A stretch of 64,000 bases of DNA from Arthrobotrys musiformis. Its lineage: Eukaryota; Ascomycota; Orbiliomycetes; Orbiliales; Orbiliaceae. The first letter of the stretch is position 1. Each line of letters begins with the position of its first letter. The position numbers and the translations under genes were made by a program. This document shows, piece after piece, positions 1-11,900 of the stretch. The notes under the pieces are model-generated. The model ran no database searches, was not told the DNA's origin, and worked only from the letters and a program-made list of their open reading frames with translations. The DNA lies in the NCBI GenBank assembly GCA_036971715.1, contig JAVHJL010000003.1, forward strand, positions 3,410,001 to 3,474,000. The letters run 5' to 3'.

Positions 1-467
1 ACGGATCGTTGGGTAGTAGCACTATATATATGTTACTTAGATATTAAGGTTACTAAATATCGATGCTTATAGTGCGCAATTGCAACTTCGTTCAAATCGA
101 TATCGACCGGCGGGTACACCTATCGCTCGTATGTGGTTGGACATAGGAGTACATAGTAAGATTACAGCATGGATAGTATGAATATATAGGGCGGTTACTG
201 AAATATCAATAGCACGGGACAATGGTAGCTACTACAAAACGTGGGGTGTGGGGAACTGGTCTCGAGGAGGGGCTCTTGCGGTACCTGTGGCTGGTGGCCC
301 ACTGTGGCTGGTGCAGTCGCGCCAAGCTTTATCCCACGGGGCGCCGCCAAGCCCTGTCGCAGAAACTCCAAATTTTTTTTTTCCCAATCCAAACCAAGAG
401 ACCTTCAACCACATTTTCGACATCGACGTCTCAGGAACTAGTCTACACAGCTGACCTACATTAAAAA
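1..467. other. Gene-free left edge
   Basis: Short open frames occur on both strands but none shows a recognisable domain, splice structure or coding bias. The right part probably contains the promoter and 5' UTR of the L1-domain gene, whose ATG at 468 follows an A-rich run. Confidence 0.6.
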
Positions 468-2029
468 ATGACGACGTCAGGACCCGCTGCATACGAAGAG
501 GCTCAGGTACATTTACTTATACTTTCCCATCGCGATCAATTGCTAATTACCTTGATAATGTTAGGCCGCCAAAGCCGTCGCCGCTCTCAAAGCCCATCTG
601 GCGACGAAGAAGACAGCAGCTCCCAAAGCCGCTCTATTCGACGATGCCGACGAGTCCGACCTGGAAGACGGTACCGTCGGTGTCGCCGATCCAGACCTTG
701 CATTATGGTTGATTGTTACCGCGAAGAAATTCTTCACTCAGGATAAGAAGCCCAAGCAGGAGCGAGTGTACGGTACCCTCTAACCCCCCCATTCATCGCT
801 CCCACTAATACCTATTATAATATCGCATCAGTGTCCTACCAAATCCATACCTCACTTCCCCATCGCCCACCTTCACAGTCTGTCTGATCACAAAAGATCC
901 ATCGACCTACTACCGCTCTCTGATCCAGCACCTCCCCTACCACCCATCTTCGATCACTGTCATCGCCCCATCAAAGCTAAAAACCAACTACAAAACCTTC
1001 GAATCCCGCCGTCAACTCGAGCGTTCCCACGATATCTTCCTTGCAGATGACAGGGTAATCCCACTTCTCCCATCTCTACTCGGAAAGTCGATCTACCGTC
1101 GCTCCGCAAAGGTCCCAATCCCCATTCGTATTTCCAAAATCGAACCGCCAGCAAAGGACACCGAGGCTCCAAAGTCAAAGCTAGAATCCGATGCAGAGAA
1201 ATTAAAGAAGGAGATCGAGAAGGCCGTGGCTGGTACATACTTCGTCCTCGCCGCGTCGTCCTCGCAGACCATCAAAGTCGGGATTAGAGCACAGTCCGCG
1301 GAAGAGGTGGCGCAGAATGTTACAGCTGTGATGGAGCATTTGACTTCTAATGTTCTAAAATCTGGTTGGAATGGAGTTAGAGCCGTTCATCTGAAGGCTG
1401 CGGAAACTGTTGCGCTTCCTGTGTACCTTGCCGAACGTATATACGATGATGAGGACGTGTTGACCGAGGAAGAGATTAAGAGAATCGAACACCTGAAGAC
1501 CAAGGAGGGCAGGGAGGAGAGAGAGAAGGAGTTGAAGGAGAAGAAGGCTGAGAAGAAGAAGGGTAGAGAGGAGAGGCAGAAGGGCAAGAGGAATTGGGAC
1601 AGTGATGCCGAGGATGGGGAGGATCAGTATTTCGTGAAGAAGATAAAGCCTGCTGCAGAGGATGGGAAAAATAAGAAGAGAAAGGCTGAAAGCGAAGTCG
1701 AAGCTCCTGGGAGTGCGAAAAAGTCGAAAGCTGGGGAGAAGGCGGCCGCAACTAAAGAGAATGACGATGAAGAAGATGAAGAAGATGGAGGAGTCAAGTT
1801 ACCACAAACCGTCGATCTGTCGGAACAGGCTAAGAGGTTAAAAATCGGTGACAAGAGAATCGCCCCGCCGGCGCTGGCACTAAAAGAGAAGAAGGGCAAG
1901 AAGGAAACCAAGGCCAAAAGCGATACTGGTAAAGTCGGAATGAGGGAGAAGTTGAAGAGGAAGGCGAAGACAGACGCTGCTGCGAATGCTGCTGCGGCGA
2001 AGGGGAAGAAGACCAAGGCGTACCAGTAA
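468..2029 (+). CDS. Ribosomal L1-domain ribosome-biogenesis protein (Cic1/Utp30 type)
   Basis: Exons 468-506, 565-767 and 832-2029 close to a 479-residue protein. The first ~270 residues resemble the ribosomal L1p/L10e fold as found in yeast Cic1/Nsa3, Utp30 and human RSL1D1: an 'FTVCLITKD' strand, then 'KVPIPIRIS' and a 'VGIRAQSAEEV' segment. The C-terminal ~200 residues are a highly charged Lys/Glu-rich tail, probably coiled-coil and nucleolar, with many KK and KR runs that could act as nuclear signals. Proteins of this family act in the nucleolus during pre-rRNA processing and 60S or 90S assembly. The second intron (768-831) is a phase-2 GTACGG/CAG intron, and the junction restores 'RVVLPNPYL'. 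Cic1 and Utp30 cannot be separated by eye, so no symbol is given. Confidence 0.85.
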
Positions 2030-2409
2030 ACCATATGACACGGTTGCATTGGAATTTAATGTCGCACGCTCTGTTTGAGATATCGATATGGCGGTTCTGA
2101 CGGGTTTTCGTATTTTTCTTTGGAGTTTTAGAGAAAAGTGTCGTCTAGTTTTACATGTATAATAGCCTCTACGCTGTCTGATATATACAGGTTTATACCG
2201 AATGATATGAATGCTGGTTTCTTACCACCGACGTCTCTCTCTACTTCACCATCTAATTATAAATGTCTCCTTCAAACACAAAAACAATACATATACATGC
2301 GATCATTAGAAAAGCAGATTTCCCCTGCGAATATCATCCAAACTGATAAAAAAATAAATAAAAAGAGAATGAGAAATCTCGAACCTAGAAGGCAATGGAT
2401 AAACGCTGA

Positions 2410-2480
2410 TGCGCTAGCTGGGAATCGAACCCAGGGCCCATCGATGGCAACGATGGATTTTACCACTAAACCACTAGCGC
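2410..2480 (-). tRNA. tRNA-Gly (GCC)
   Basis: Read on the minus strand this is a complete 71-nt cloverleaf. The acceptor arm GCGCTAG pairs with CTAGCGC, the D-arm is TGGTTTAGTGGTA, the anticodon stem CATCG/CGATG encloses loop TTGCCAT (anticodon GCC), and the T-arm carries GGTTCGATTCC. The discriminator base is A (from T at 2410). There is no intron. The internal A and B boxes are intact, so it should be transcribed by Pol III. Confidence 0.97.
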
Positions 2481-3314
2481 CTTTTGAAGGCGAGATTTCT
2501 CGGCTGGTGATGGAGGACGACGGTAGGTAACGGGGTATATAGACCTTGGTTGTCATGAAACTCCCGTGTCCCTCTGTAACTACCCCAAATCCAGGCCCTA
2601 AATATTGTCTATTGTGTGCTCTTGGGCTTTCATCGTCTCGGGTTCACTCTGAGAAGGGATATTAGGTGAGAATGGCGAGGTCACGTGCCCAGGTATAAGC
2701 CTAAATCCGGAAGGCGAAGGTTCGTCGCTCTCGACGGAAGATCCCTGTCAGTGCGACCTAACAACCGGGTTGAGCACTGATTCATCAGCATCACCAAGGC
2801 CCGCCGTTACACCGTCTCATATTAATTCAATCCTTCGAATTGGGTGTCTCGAACTTCTCTCGGGAATCCGCCGATAGTCTCTTCCGTAAAGTAAATTTGC
2901 GCTCTCTGTTTGTGTATTGTTTGTTACGATAGTATACGAGGAACGGGAGTGTTTGGATGCATTGGGACTCGCGTTTTCGTCAGACATCTGTTTAAATAAC
3001 GTTAAGGCTCGCCAATCGCATTCTTCCAGAACACCACACCGTCGACGTTCCTGAAGCCTTCCCGGCGCTGTCGCAAGCGCATTCGTAAGCTTTCTAACAG
3101 CGCTTTACCACCAACGGCTGTATGCGGATGCGGGGGAGTTCTATAAAGCCCGGATAATTGTACTCGGACATTCTGTGGGAGAAAGGGGATTATGCGCCAA
3201 TAGTTCTCGCGCGCTAGTAACATCCTCGTCAGCCGTCAGCTCGTCAATCTTGTAATCCATAATTCTTTTAATATCGATATTTACGGACAAAAAAAAAAAG
3301 AAAAGACGTCAACG
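2481..3314. other. Intergenic stretch between tRNA-Gly and thioesterase gene
   Basis: No convincing coding region was found. An A-rich run lies just before the ATG at 3315. The segment presumably includes the promoter of the thioesterase gene. Confidence 0.5.
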
Positions 3315-4502
3315 ATGGTTCGGAGGACGGCTTCTTTGTGTGTATTGCTAGGCGGTACATTGGCTTCGCTCGCTGGAGCTGTGGAGCCGCTACCGCTGGT
3401 TATTTGGCATGGATTGGGTACGTCGGCACATATATATTATAATATCTTATTTGGTATGAAATAGGGCGATTGACTAAAATAATATAGGTGATACATACGA
3501 CAGCCCCGGCCTGCAATCCGTCGCCGACCTCTACACTTCGATCTACCCCGGTGCGTCAACGCACATAATCCACCTAGCCGACGATGGCGGCGGTGACCGT
3601 AAAGCCAGCTACTTCGGCTCCCTCCCCGCGCAGATGGAAACCGTCTGCGACCAACTCTCCGCGAACACGAATCTAACGACAGCACCGCACGGTTTCCACG
3701 CCCTCGGTTTCTCGCAAGGTGGATTGTTCATGCGCGGCTACATCGAAGCTTGTAGTTTCCCCCAGGTTCATACGTTGGTCACCTTCGGTAGCCCGCATAA
3801 CGGTATCAGCGAGTTCGTGAAGTGTAAAACTACGGACTGGCTCTGTCGTACCGCGTTCGGATGGTTGAATGCGAATAAGTGGAGTGGGTGGGTGCAATCC
3901 AACGTCGTGCCGGCACAGTACTACCGTCATCCCAGCACAGAGGAAATGGAGAAATACCTCGACTCTTCCGGTTTCCTGGCGGATATTAATAACGAACGGG
4001 ATGAGAAGAATGAGAGGTACAAAGAGAGACTGGGTGGTTTGGAAGGTGGGTTGGTAATGTATAAGTTTGATGAGGATCAGGTGATTATTCCCAAGGAGAG
4101 CGTGTGGTTTGCGGAAGTTGTTGAGGATGGGGAGATTACGTGGTTGACGGATAGGGCGTTGTATAAAGAGGATTGGATTGGGCTGAAGAAATTGGATGCG
4201 GAGGGGAAGTTGAAGTTTTTGAAGACGGGTGGGCAGCATGTGAGTTGTTTTAAACCCTTGAAGTACACATTTGGTCTCAATACTAACGGGTTCGGTGTTT
4301 GTAGATGCATATAACAGACGAACTACTGAAGGAGGTATACACAAAATATTTATGGCAACCGGAAGGAGTCGTGGCACAAGAGGTGGATGGGAAACGGTTC
4401 AATGAGAGACTGATGACGTTGGCTGAACCGCCCATTCCTCGCGATGAGGGGAGAAAACATAATGGAGATAATCAAGAGCCTTTATTGAGGGTGCAGAACT
4501 AA
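3315..4502 (+). CDS. Palmitoyl-protein thioesterase 1 (PPT1 family)
   Basis: Exons 3315-3417, 3488-4239 and 4305-4502 give 350 residues, a usual PPT1 length. An N-terminal signal peptide (about residues 1-25, 'LCVLLGGTLASLAG') precedes 'PLVIWHGLGD', the oxyanion-loop region of this alpha/beta hydrolase. The nucleophile is the Ser in 'GFSQGGLFMRGYIE'. 'TFGSPHNGI', the acidic residue in 'MYKFDEDQVIIPKES' and the late His in 'GGQHMHI' complete the expected triad. The enzyme removes thioester-linked palmitate from proteins in the lysosome or vacuole. The second intron falls directly after the codon of the candidate catalytic His. The start is set by the signal peptide and the Met immediately upstream. 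Confidence 0.93.
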
Positions 4503-4811
4503 ATAACTTGGCTATAGAGGGTTTACTTTCCAGATATATGCATTTTAGTTTATTCCGTTTTCTACCAAGTACGAGGCTAGCTTTCCAGCGGAGCAGGTTA
4601 TTCTTTCCAATTACAGCTGGTCAACGATGAAAGTTTCTTCGAAGTTAAGTGCATATGAATGTCGGAGGGGTTCAATTCAGGAGATGACTTGGTAGTTAAA
4701 ACTATATGATGGAAACACTCTAGATCGAAACGGGTAGAGGGAAAAAAGAGAAACAGAGAAAAAAGGAGGAAATTTGGGATGGAAAATTAAAAAGGTCCGC
4801 GGGAAAGCTCT
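4503..4811. other. Convergent intergenic spacer
   Basis: This spacer of about 300 nt lies between the 3' ends of the thioesterase gene and the minus-strand S8-like gene. A-rich runs near 4740-4775 could serve in 3' end formation. No coding signal is seen. Confidence 0.5.
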
Positions 4812-7025
4812 CTATGAGAAGCCATGGGGCCCCTTAGTCCATTCAGTTTCTTTCACGCCGTTCCACACAATATTTGGGCCACCCTTCACTCTAGGCCAAG
4901 ATAATTTGGATAGATGTTCGACCACCTTCTCAAATTTGACTCCTTCCGAAAGGAACGCCGCCAGCATGCCTACGATGGTCGCACCAGCTGTAATATATCC
5001 TAATCAGTTATGTTCATCGTTGGAATCGAGCGCCACCCATCTTAATGTAAGGAGGGTACCAGGACTGTTTTTGAGACTTACCAAAAGCTACGCCAGAAAC
5101 CGGCGTGTAGCCTTCCCGGCCATGTACGTCATACGCCATAACATGGACGGCCTCGCCAGGGGCCCAAGCTCTGATACGAACGGTTTTGCCGGGGCGGTCA
5201 TCAAACATCTTCTGATTCTCGTGGTCTGATGCGCCTACTGGTATCACTACATGTGGGTATTGCTCCGCCTCGCTTGTTGGGGATAAATACTCTCCCGGTT
5301 TCTATTGAGATCCAAAAAGTGGCGTTAGTAGTTCCGCTGTTTACAATATGCGTATGCGCGCATGGAGCGGTTAAGGGTATATATTACCCTCATCAATTTA
5401 TTAGTCCCAGTAGTAGTCACAACTATAATTCCGCCTCTCAAATGCATAGCATGAATAATTTGCAAAGATAACCACCTTACCAAGGCGTTAGTTCCCAGGA
5501 CTTGGTCCGGTGGCTCGTAGACATTCGCGAATAAGTCGTTCTCTGGCTGAACTTGGTCGTAAAACCACGGGCAGTATATTATAGCCTCTCTGGTGCCGCT
5601 TGATAAGATGCTGTCGTAAGTTTTGAACATGGCGTTAAAGAGGTGGGCGGTTGTATAGTATCCATGGATGTTGTAGTGTTGTACGAATGTTACTTTGGCC
5701 TTCGGAGCTTGGCCGATTCGAGGGAAAGCGATGAGGCTATAAATACCTGTGCCATGGTAGCTTTTGATGTCGGTAGGGGTTTCGGCGGGGTCCTGGGCCA
5801 ATTCATACCAATTAGGATTTGAGTCTAATGCATATACCGTACGTCATATATAACCAAGAAGGAGAAAGAGAAACGGGAGTACTTACTGGGCCTGCGAAAA
5901 TAATCCTTTTCACTGTATCAAAGACCCTTATTTCTAATAACTTCTGAAAAACGTTGTGAAGAGGGATCGTTAGGACTTCATGCGCATCCGCAACAATCGC
6001 ATACGTATGGGACAGGGTAACTCACATGCTTGAGGTCCAACCCGGTACCAATGATATATATATTGACTCCAGCACCAAGTGCCTTCTCCCTTTCTGACCG
6101 GTAGTAATACCGATTCCCGAGAGCTTTCATTGGCATACTAGGTGGCTGACATAATTTTCTTCTCTCTTGCCAGGCTTCACGGCGTACAGTGATCGGGTAG
6201 CGTCCCCAGCTTCCAGGTTGGTGGTCATCATACTCCAGCGCATCGCGACGTGTCGGCTTGGAGGTATAATTACCGTAGAAACTAGTCCTTTCATTCGTAT
6301 TTAGTTCTTTGACTTCATCTCTTTCTTCCACTAGGTCCCCGAATAGATTGAACCCGGGCCCGTCGGGCCTCATGTACATAGTGGCGTTTGCAGTCCTAGA
6401 TAGCCACCTCTTGAGGGGATCAACTGCGGTAGTAGGGACATCCTCCAACTTGGGATCGCTACCTCGCTTTACTGCTGGCTTTTTTGGAGAGTTTTTCTTA
6501 GGCTTTTCCTCGGTCTTTTTGTTGGCCTTTTTTTTAGGGGGGTTTGGATTCGCATTGATCATCTGTTTAGCACTGTATGGGACTTCCCCCCATCCAGCCA
6601 GCTATATCACGCATAAAAGAGGGAAAAGATTTAGCGCATACCCCAGCGAACCCTTCAAACATAAGACCCGGTAAAAGCAAAAAACCCACCTGCTTCTTGA
6701 ACTTTTTATAAACCTTTCCCATCGTCGCTAAATTACACTGCGGGTTCATAGCTGTCTTGAAGACAATAAAGGGAGTCCCCAGGTGCGGGCTCACGTACGC
6801 ATCCGCTCCGATGAAGCCGGAATGTTTTTCATGGTTGCAGTGTCCCAGCTCCATAATCAGCTGTTTTTTGAACTTTGCATCTTTCCAGTATTCTCGTTTG
6901 ATTACGAACCACCAGAGACGGACATCTTTGCCAATCAGCTCTGACGAGGATTTGGGGGGGAGGAAGAGGGCGAGAAGGAGGATTGGGAGGAGATTGAAGA
7001 GAGTGGAGATGGTGTGGGAGCGCAT
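4812..7025 (-). CDS. Secreted subtilisin-like (S8) pseudoprotease
   Basis: Six exons (7025-6690, 6562-6026, 5943-5887, 5792-5388, 5301-5082, 4987-4812) give 576 residues in frame. A signal peptide covers residues 1-29; a Lys/Pro-rich segment begins near 113. The S8 core is recognisable: 'GVNIYIIGTGLDLKH' matches the Asp motif, 'SYHGTGIYSLI' the His motif, 'IIVVTTTGTN' the oxyanion strand, and 'GVAFAGATIVGMLAAF' the Ser motif. The catalytic Asp is Gly, the oxyanion Asn is Thr, and the catalytic Ser is Ala; only His (~322) stays. The protein ends soon after the Ser helix, as normal subtilisins do. The frame is open with clean splice sites, so this looks like a maintained pseudoenzyme rather than a decayed gene. 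The intron 3 acceptor (AG just before 5792) was chosen on branch site and phase and is the least sure junction. Confidence 0.75.
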
Positions 7026-8926
7026 TTTTCTTTTTCTTTTTCTGTTGTTTTGTCTGCTACCCTTGTGGAAAGGCTTTTGCTTTGATTTTTTTTTCTTTCA
7101 TGGGGCCATGCATATGCATGAAGGTGTCGATGTAAATTCAATCTACGTACAAATGTTAAATGGGTGACATATTATATGCCATAGGCCTGGACAGGAGTAT
7201 GGCATGCTCAAGGCTGGGTATATATAGGGCTATGGAACCGAGATGCGTTACTTTTTTTTTAGAAACAAAGGCAATGATGTAGAAGCTTTAACCCTCGATC
7301 CTAACGTTGACCATTGAGGCGAGGCAAAGCATTCGATATGTATATATTTATAAAACAGCTACAGGAATCGATAAGTTTCAGAACTTGTGGGGGGGTTAAT
7401 TCTTTCCCCGCAACGTTAACATAATTTATAGCAGGTGTATGAATGCGCCTATTTTTGATAGGAGTGTGGGACAATGTATCAAGTCCGTTGCAATGTTGTA
7501 TTTATACAAAAGTTGCGTTGCGTATTTGGAGCAGGTTATAAAGCTAGCTATACCTCCTGCGGCCTGTATTGTTGCACCAACAATGCGTCCCCGTAGGATA
7601 TTACGGAAGTATGGTAGTGACCCGGATACCTGTTCGATCCAGTTTAGTCGTAATTTTCCCTTGGGACTCGTCAATTAAAACTGGTCTGTGCAAAACTGCA
7701 GCAGCGGTTACAATTGGATTATATTATTTTATGAAATAACTCCGGAAGGCGAATAGAATTATTTATTAGCCATAGTTTAATTAATTAAACTAGGCGTAAA
7801 AATTGGAATATATAACAATAACAACAAGATTTGGGATGCACAGCTGCTAACACAGTTATATAATTAAATTCTCTTGGGGTTTCCTAGGTCGTTGTGCCTT
7901 TCCAACAAATTTAATAGTGCAGTGGGAGATTGCAACTTTGGGGCCTCGCTCGTTTCGAATTCTCCTACACAGCCTCGCTAGTGCCGTCCCGAGTTCGTGT
8001 GCAGGCATGGCGAGGGTTCTGCGGAAGGTCATGGTATTTAGCGAGTTTTGCCGACTAGGCCTAGATCTAGATATACGGTCCCGAGTTACGGGTATATACA
8101 TAGACATGAGACTCGTCTGGGGTGGCTATGCCGGTGTCATGTCAATGTTGTGCGTTCGCAAATTTGAATTTTTCTCCGAAAACCTGCTAGAAGGAAAAGG
8201 GAAAGGAAAACACCTACAAAACTGAATAGTATGTGGTTATATGCCATGTCTTCCGCGTAGTATCATCGATCACGCTCTGGTATATACCACAAATTGAATA
8301 AATTTATAGCGGTTGTTGGAAAGACTTGCGAAAGGTGTGGGACGGAGTAATATAGAAATAATAAAAAAGGAACGGAACTCCTTCGAAAATTGGGGAGGTA
8401 TTTTAGGATCCATGTTTCAGGCGCATCAGGTGTGCCATAGCTGGATTTCAGAAATAGTTAGAAGAAGTCTGCTACTCGCGGCTGAGGGTCTGTAGGTCTA
8501 AAGACTAAGCCAGCTGATCATACTCTTCGCTTGATCCAAGTATGCAAATTTTGTACTGATACGTGCTATTGATTCGAGCTCAGACGCCAAGGGGGATATA
8601 CTGAAGTATTCCAGCTTCCTTGTAAACCATACTCGAGAACAAGCGAAAGTATTCTGGGTGTAAAACCCTTCCTTTTAACTTTTTTTTATTTCTCAAAGAA
8701 ATTCACACCTCTGCGCGAGACAACACCTCTGCAACATTAATAACTTTTCTGACGATACTTCCTATAATCACATATATATTGCTGCTCCTTCTATTCCTCG
8801 TAATATTTACATAATAGCCCACATCCGTGTTTACGGACGGCTGGTATATACCTAAAAGCGGTCTATATACACCTAACCTGCGGGCTATGCTCCTTCATTG
8901 CTCAGGCTTGAAGCCATAAGTATTCA
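7026..8926. other. Divergent intergenic region between the two S8 genes
   Basis: About 1.9 kb separates the two divergent S8-like genes and must hold both promoters. Open frames of 60-100 residues exist here, for example near 7440-7680 and 7860-8220 on both strands. None matches a family I recognise or shows clear splice structure. The region is AT-rich with several TATA-like runs. Confidence 0.5.
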
Positions 8927-11900
8927 ATGATGGGACAACTATCTATAGGCATTCTGTTAACGCTTTTCTTTACTTTAATTCATGTGGTCCTCTGTATTTT
9001 ACCAGACGACGGTATTACTGAGGAAGCCGCGGTTGCTTGGGTTGCGAGACTAAGGCCTGAGAGGTGGCTAGATCGCACATTGAGAAAAGCTCTCGAAAAA
9101 GATATCCAGGCGATTGCGAATACCTATGCCAACTTTCAAAAACACTTTTATATCTCAAAGAGTCAAGATATTGGGACTGCGTGGGTCTTGTTTCCGGCAA
9201 CGGTGGCGGAGGCAGATGCGCTGCTGGATGAATATAGTTACCTGGTAAGTCAGCGATCTTCGGGATTTTCCATTTCGAAACTGCGGAATTCCAAAGTTTT
9301 TATCTATTTATGTCGCGTATACATATGTAGCTCTACAGCGGGGTCAATCCGAACCTGGCTCTGGGTATGTATGTGTGTGCTACCGTTCTAGGAAAACGCT
9401 CAATGTTGAACCTTTGGAATCATTTAATTTTTATAGTCTAATATTTTTTTCTACTTCCCCCCCGGGAGATTAAAATCATCCCGGGGGTGTTTTTTAGAAT
9501 CGATTAAGTTCTGGGACTTCATAGAGGCCACCAACGAAGTGTACCCCGTAGAAATAACCGCTCACATACTTAGCGGCCAGGGTTATGAAGATCGTATGGA
9601 TATGGATACAGATAAACTGTCGAGATATCCCCTGAAGGGTGCGACTGCTAGTAAGAGAGATTTAACCAATGTCAGCGACACATCGGATTTTGGGAAAGAG
9701 AGTAATGTCTTGTCTCGTACCCGGACCGCCAGGGTGGGTAATGTTCGAAAACCACGAAAGTCTCAGTTCGGTGAAACTATTCAGAGGGACAATTACGTCG
9801 GCTTCGGGATGGAAATGGGCGCTAAGCTGGGTGGGGCTGGGAACGAGACCAGCACTAAAGTTCCACGTGCTGATGGGGGGAATGCCACGGTCAATAAGAG
9901 GTCGGATGGGGAGGGAACTGATACGGACGATGATCGACCTTTTGACTATATAGATTACTACGATAAAACGTACGCTAAAGTATATGACTGGGAAGATGAC
10001 GACGAGTTGAAGTCGGGCAACGATCAGCCACTCTCGATCGACCGCAAAGCTCTTGCTGCAGCTACGTGGGAGTGGGACCTGTATGGTATCGACAATATTT
10101 TGAATGCAGATAGCGAATTTGAAGCGATTTGGCACAGAAATGAAGGAAAGGGTTCAGTCGTATATGTTTTAGATAGCGGGGTGGACTTTCGCCATAGAGT
10201 GAGTGTTTGGTGAAGTTTCCCTTTAAAACTTTATTTTGAGAGATCAAACTCGGACGCTTCGAGATAATTTGTCTATTTGGGCGGACAGTTATAACGTTTA
10301 CCATAGACGCTGTTTATATATATACTCACAGGCATTGCAATAGGAATTTGACCATATCCCCCAGGAAATTCGTGAAGCGGGCCCTTATAAGTGGTAGGTT
10401 GACTGCATGCATCTAATCTATGTACATGCATCTCTGCAGCTGTCAAGGTTCCAACTGCCATAAATAGTACTGGGGTACTATAGTGGGGTATCGGCTAATG
10501 CACGCTGTACATGTTTCCCTTTTTTTCCCTCCTCTTCCCTCTTTCCTTTCCTTCAGACCCAAGGTTTCTTAGTATAATGTTTTAACATCCCTTTTTTTGA
10601 TGTAGGGCCAGCCCGTACCCAGTGCTTGATCAAGAAGAGGATCGGACATTTCACGGAACACAAGTCGTCTCCAAAATCGTAGGGAAAAACGGTGCCTTTG
10701 CCCACCAGGCTACCGTGAAGGTGATAAAACAAACGACGATCGCCCATAACCATAAATTAAGAGAGTTACAAACCATCGACGGACTTATCAAAGTTTACAA
10801 CGATGCTTCTTTAAAACACTTTGCTTTGCAGCGGCCGGTTATCGTTAATATATCGATGAATTTCGAAGCAGCTACCGAATGGTTCACCGAAGCTCTAATC
10901 CACATCTTCCGAGCCCTGAAAGAGTTGGGAAACGTGCTGGTGGTAACTTCGGCGGGGAATGGATATGTAAGTTAATATCGCGGTCAATATTTTGTGCGGG
11001 TCCGGGTACGGGGCCGATGCTTACACGTATTTGTTCTTTCTAATCAATAAAAATTTGGCGAGTTTTGTGGTATCTTAGGGAACCCAAGTCAACGAGCCCC
11101 CAGCTTCTATTGCTGCCCGAGAAGAGTTTAACAGGTTTTTAATTGTAGTAGGGGGTGCTGAGGCGGATAGTATGACGAACGAGTTTCAACTAGCACCATA
11201 TATGCACGTTTGGGGGGTTTCGGATGCGCTCGTCCCCGGCACCCCGGAAGAAACCGCTGCGGGAAAAGAATACGTTCTCGCCGTTGGGACGTCGTTTGGT
11301 ATGTGTATGCGCATTCGGCTTGTACCTGTTACTTTGTTTTGCTGTCTTGTTTGCCTTCTATAAAACGAAAACAGCTGTTCTTCCGGGCTGCAGAACTGAT
11401 TCGAATATTTCAACCCGTTTAGCTGCCCCACAGATTTCAGGACTTCTTGCATATTGGGGTGGAATGGGAATGAGGGTAGACCAAGCGGTGCGGGCCCTTT
11501 ACGAGTATGCATACGTAAGGGAAGACAGCGGTGGACGGGGGATAGCCTCTATAGCATACAACGGAGCGCTGGGGGTTGAATGCGGACAATTTCCCATAAA
11601 CAAATATCGCAACGCCGCGGGCTGGGATAAATTCTTCGCGGACAAGGCTGACCTCGACAACAAGGTGTGGGATGACGACGAGGGGAGGACTGGTGGTGAT
11701 AGGTCGGCGAGACCGACATGGAAAAAGCGCGATAAATCCTCGGCGGGTTCGGGCCGGCGGCGGAAGGAGAAAATGGGCGCCTGCCCGCTACGCAAATCGA
11801 GAACTAAAAATAAGGCGAGTTCGTCTACTTCTCCTACAACTGCGAAGGAAACCCCAGGGGCTCCGAACAAAGAAAAAGGAGGGGGCGGCGCCATAGTCAT

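Noticed and set aside
7426..8225. Short frames between the S8 genes as a possible third gene
   Set aside because: I compared them with the S8 motifs and found no Asp, His or Ser block, and no consistent introns.
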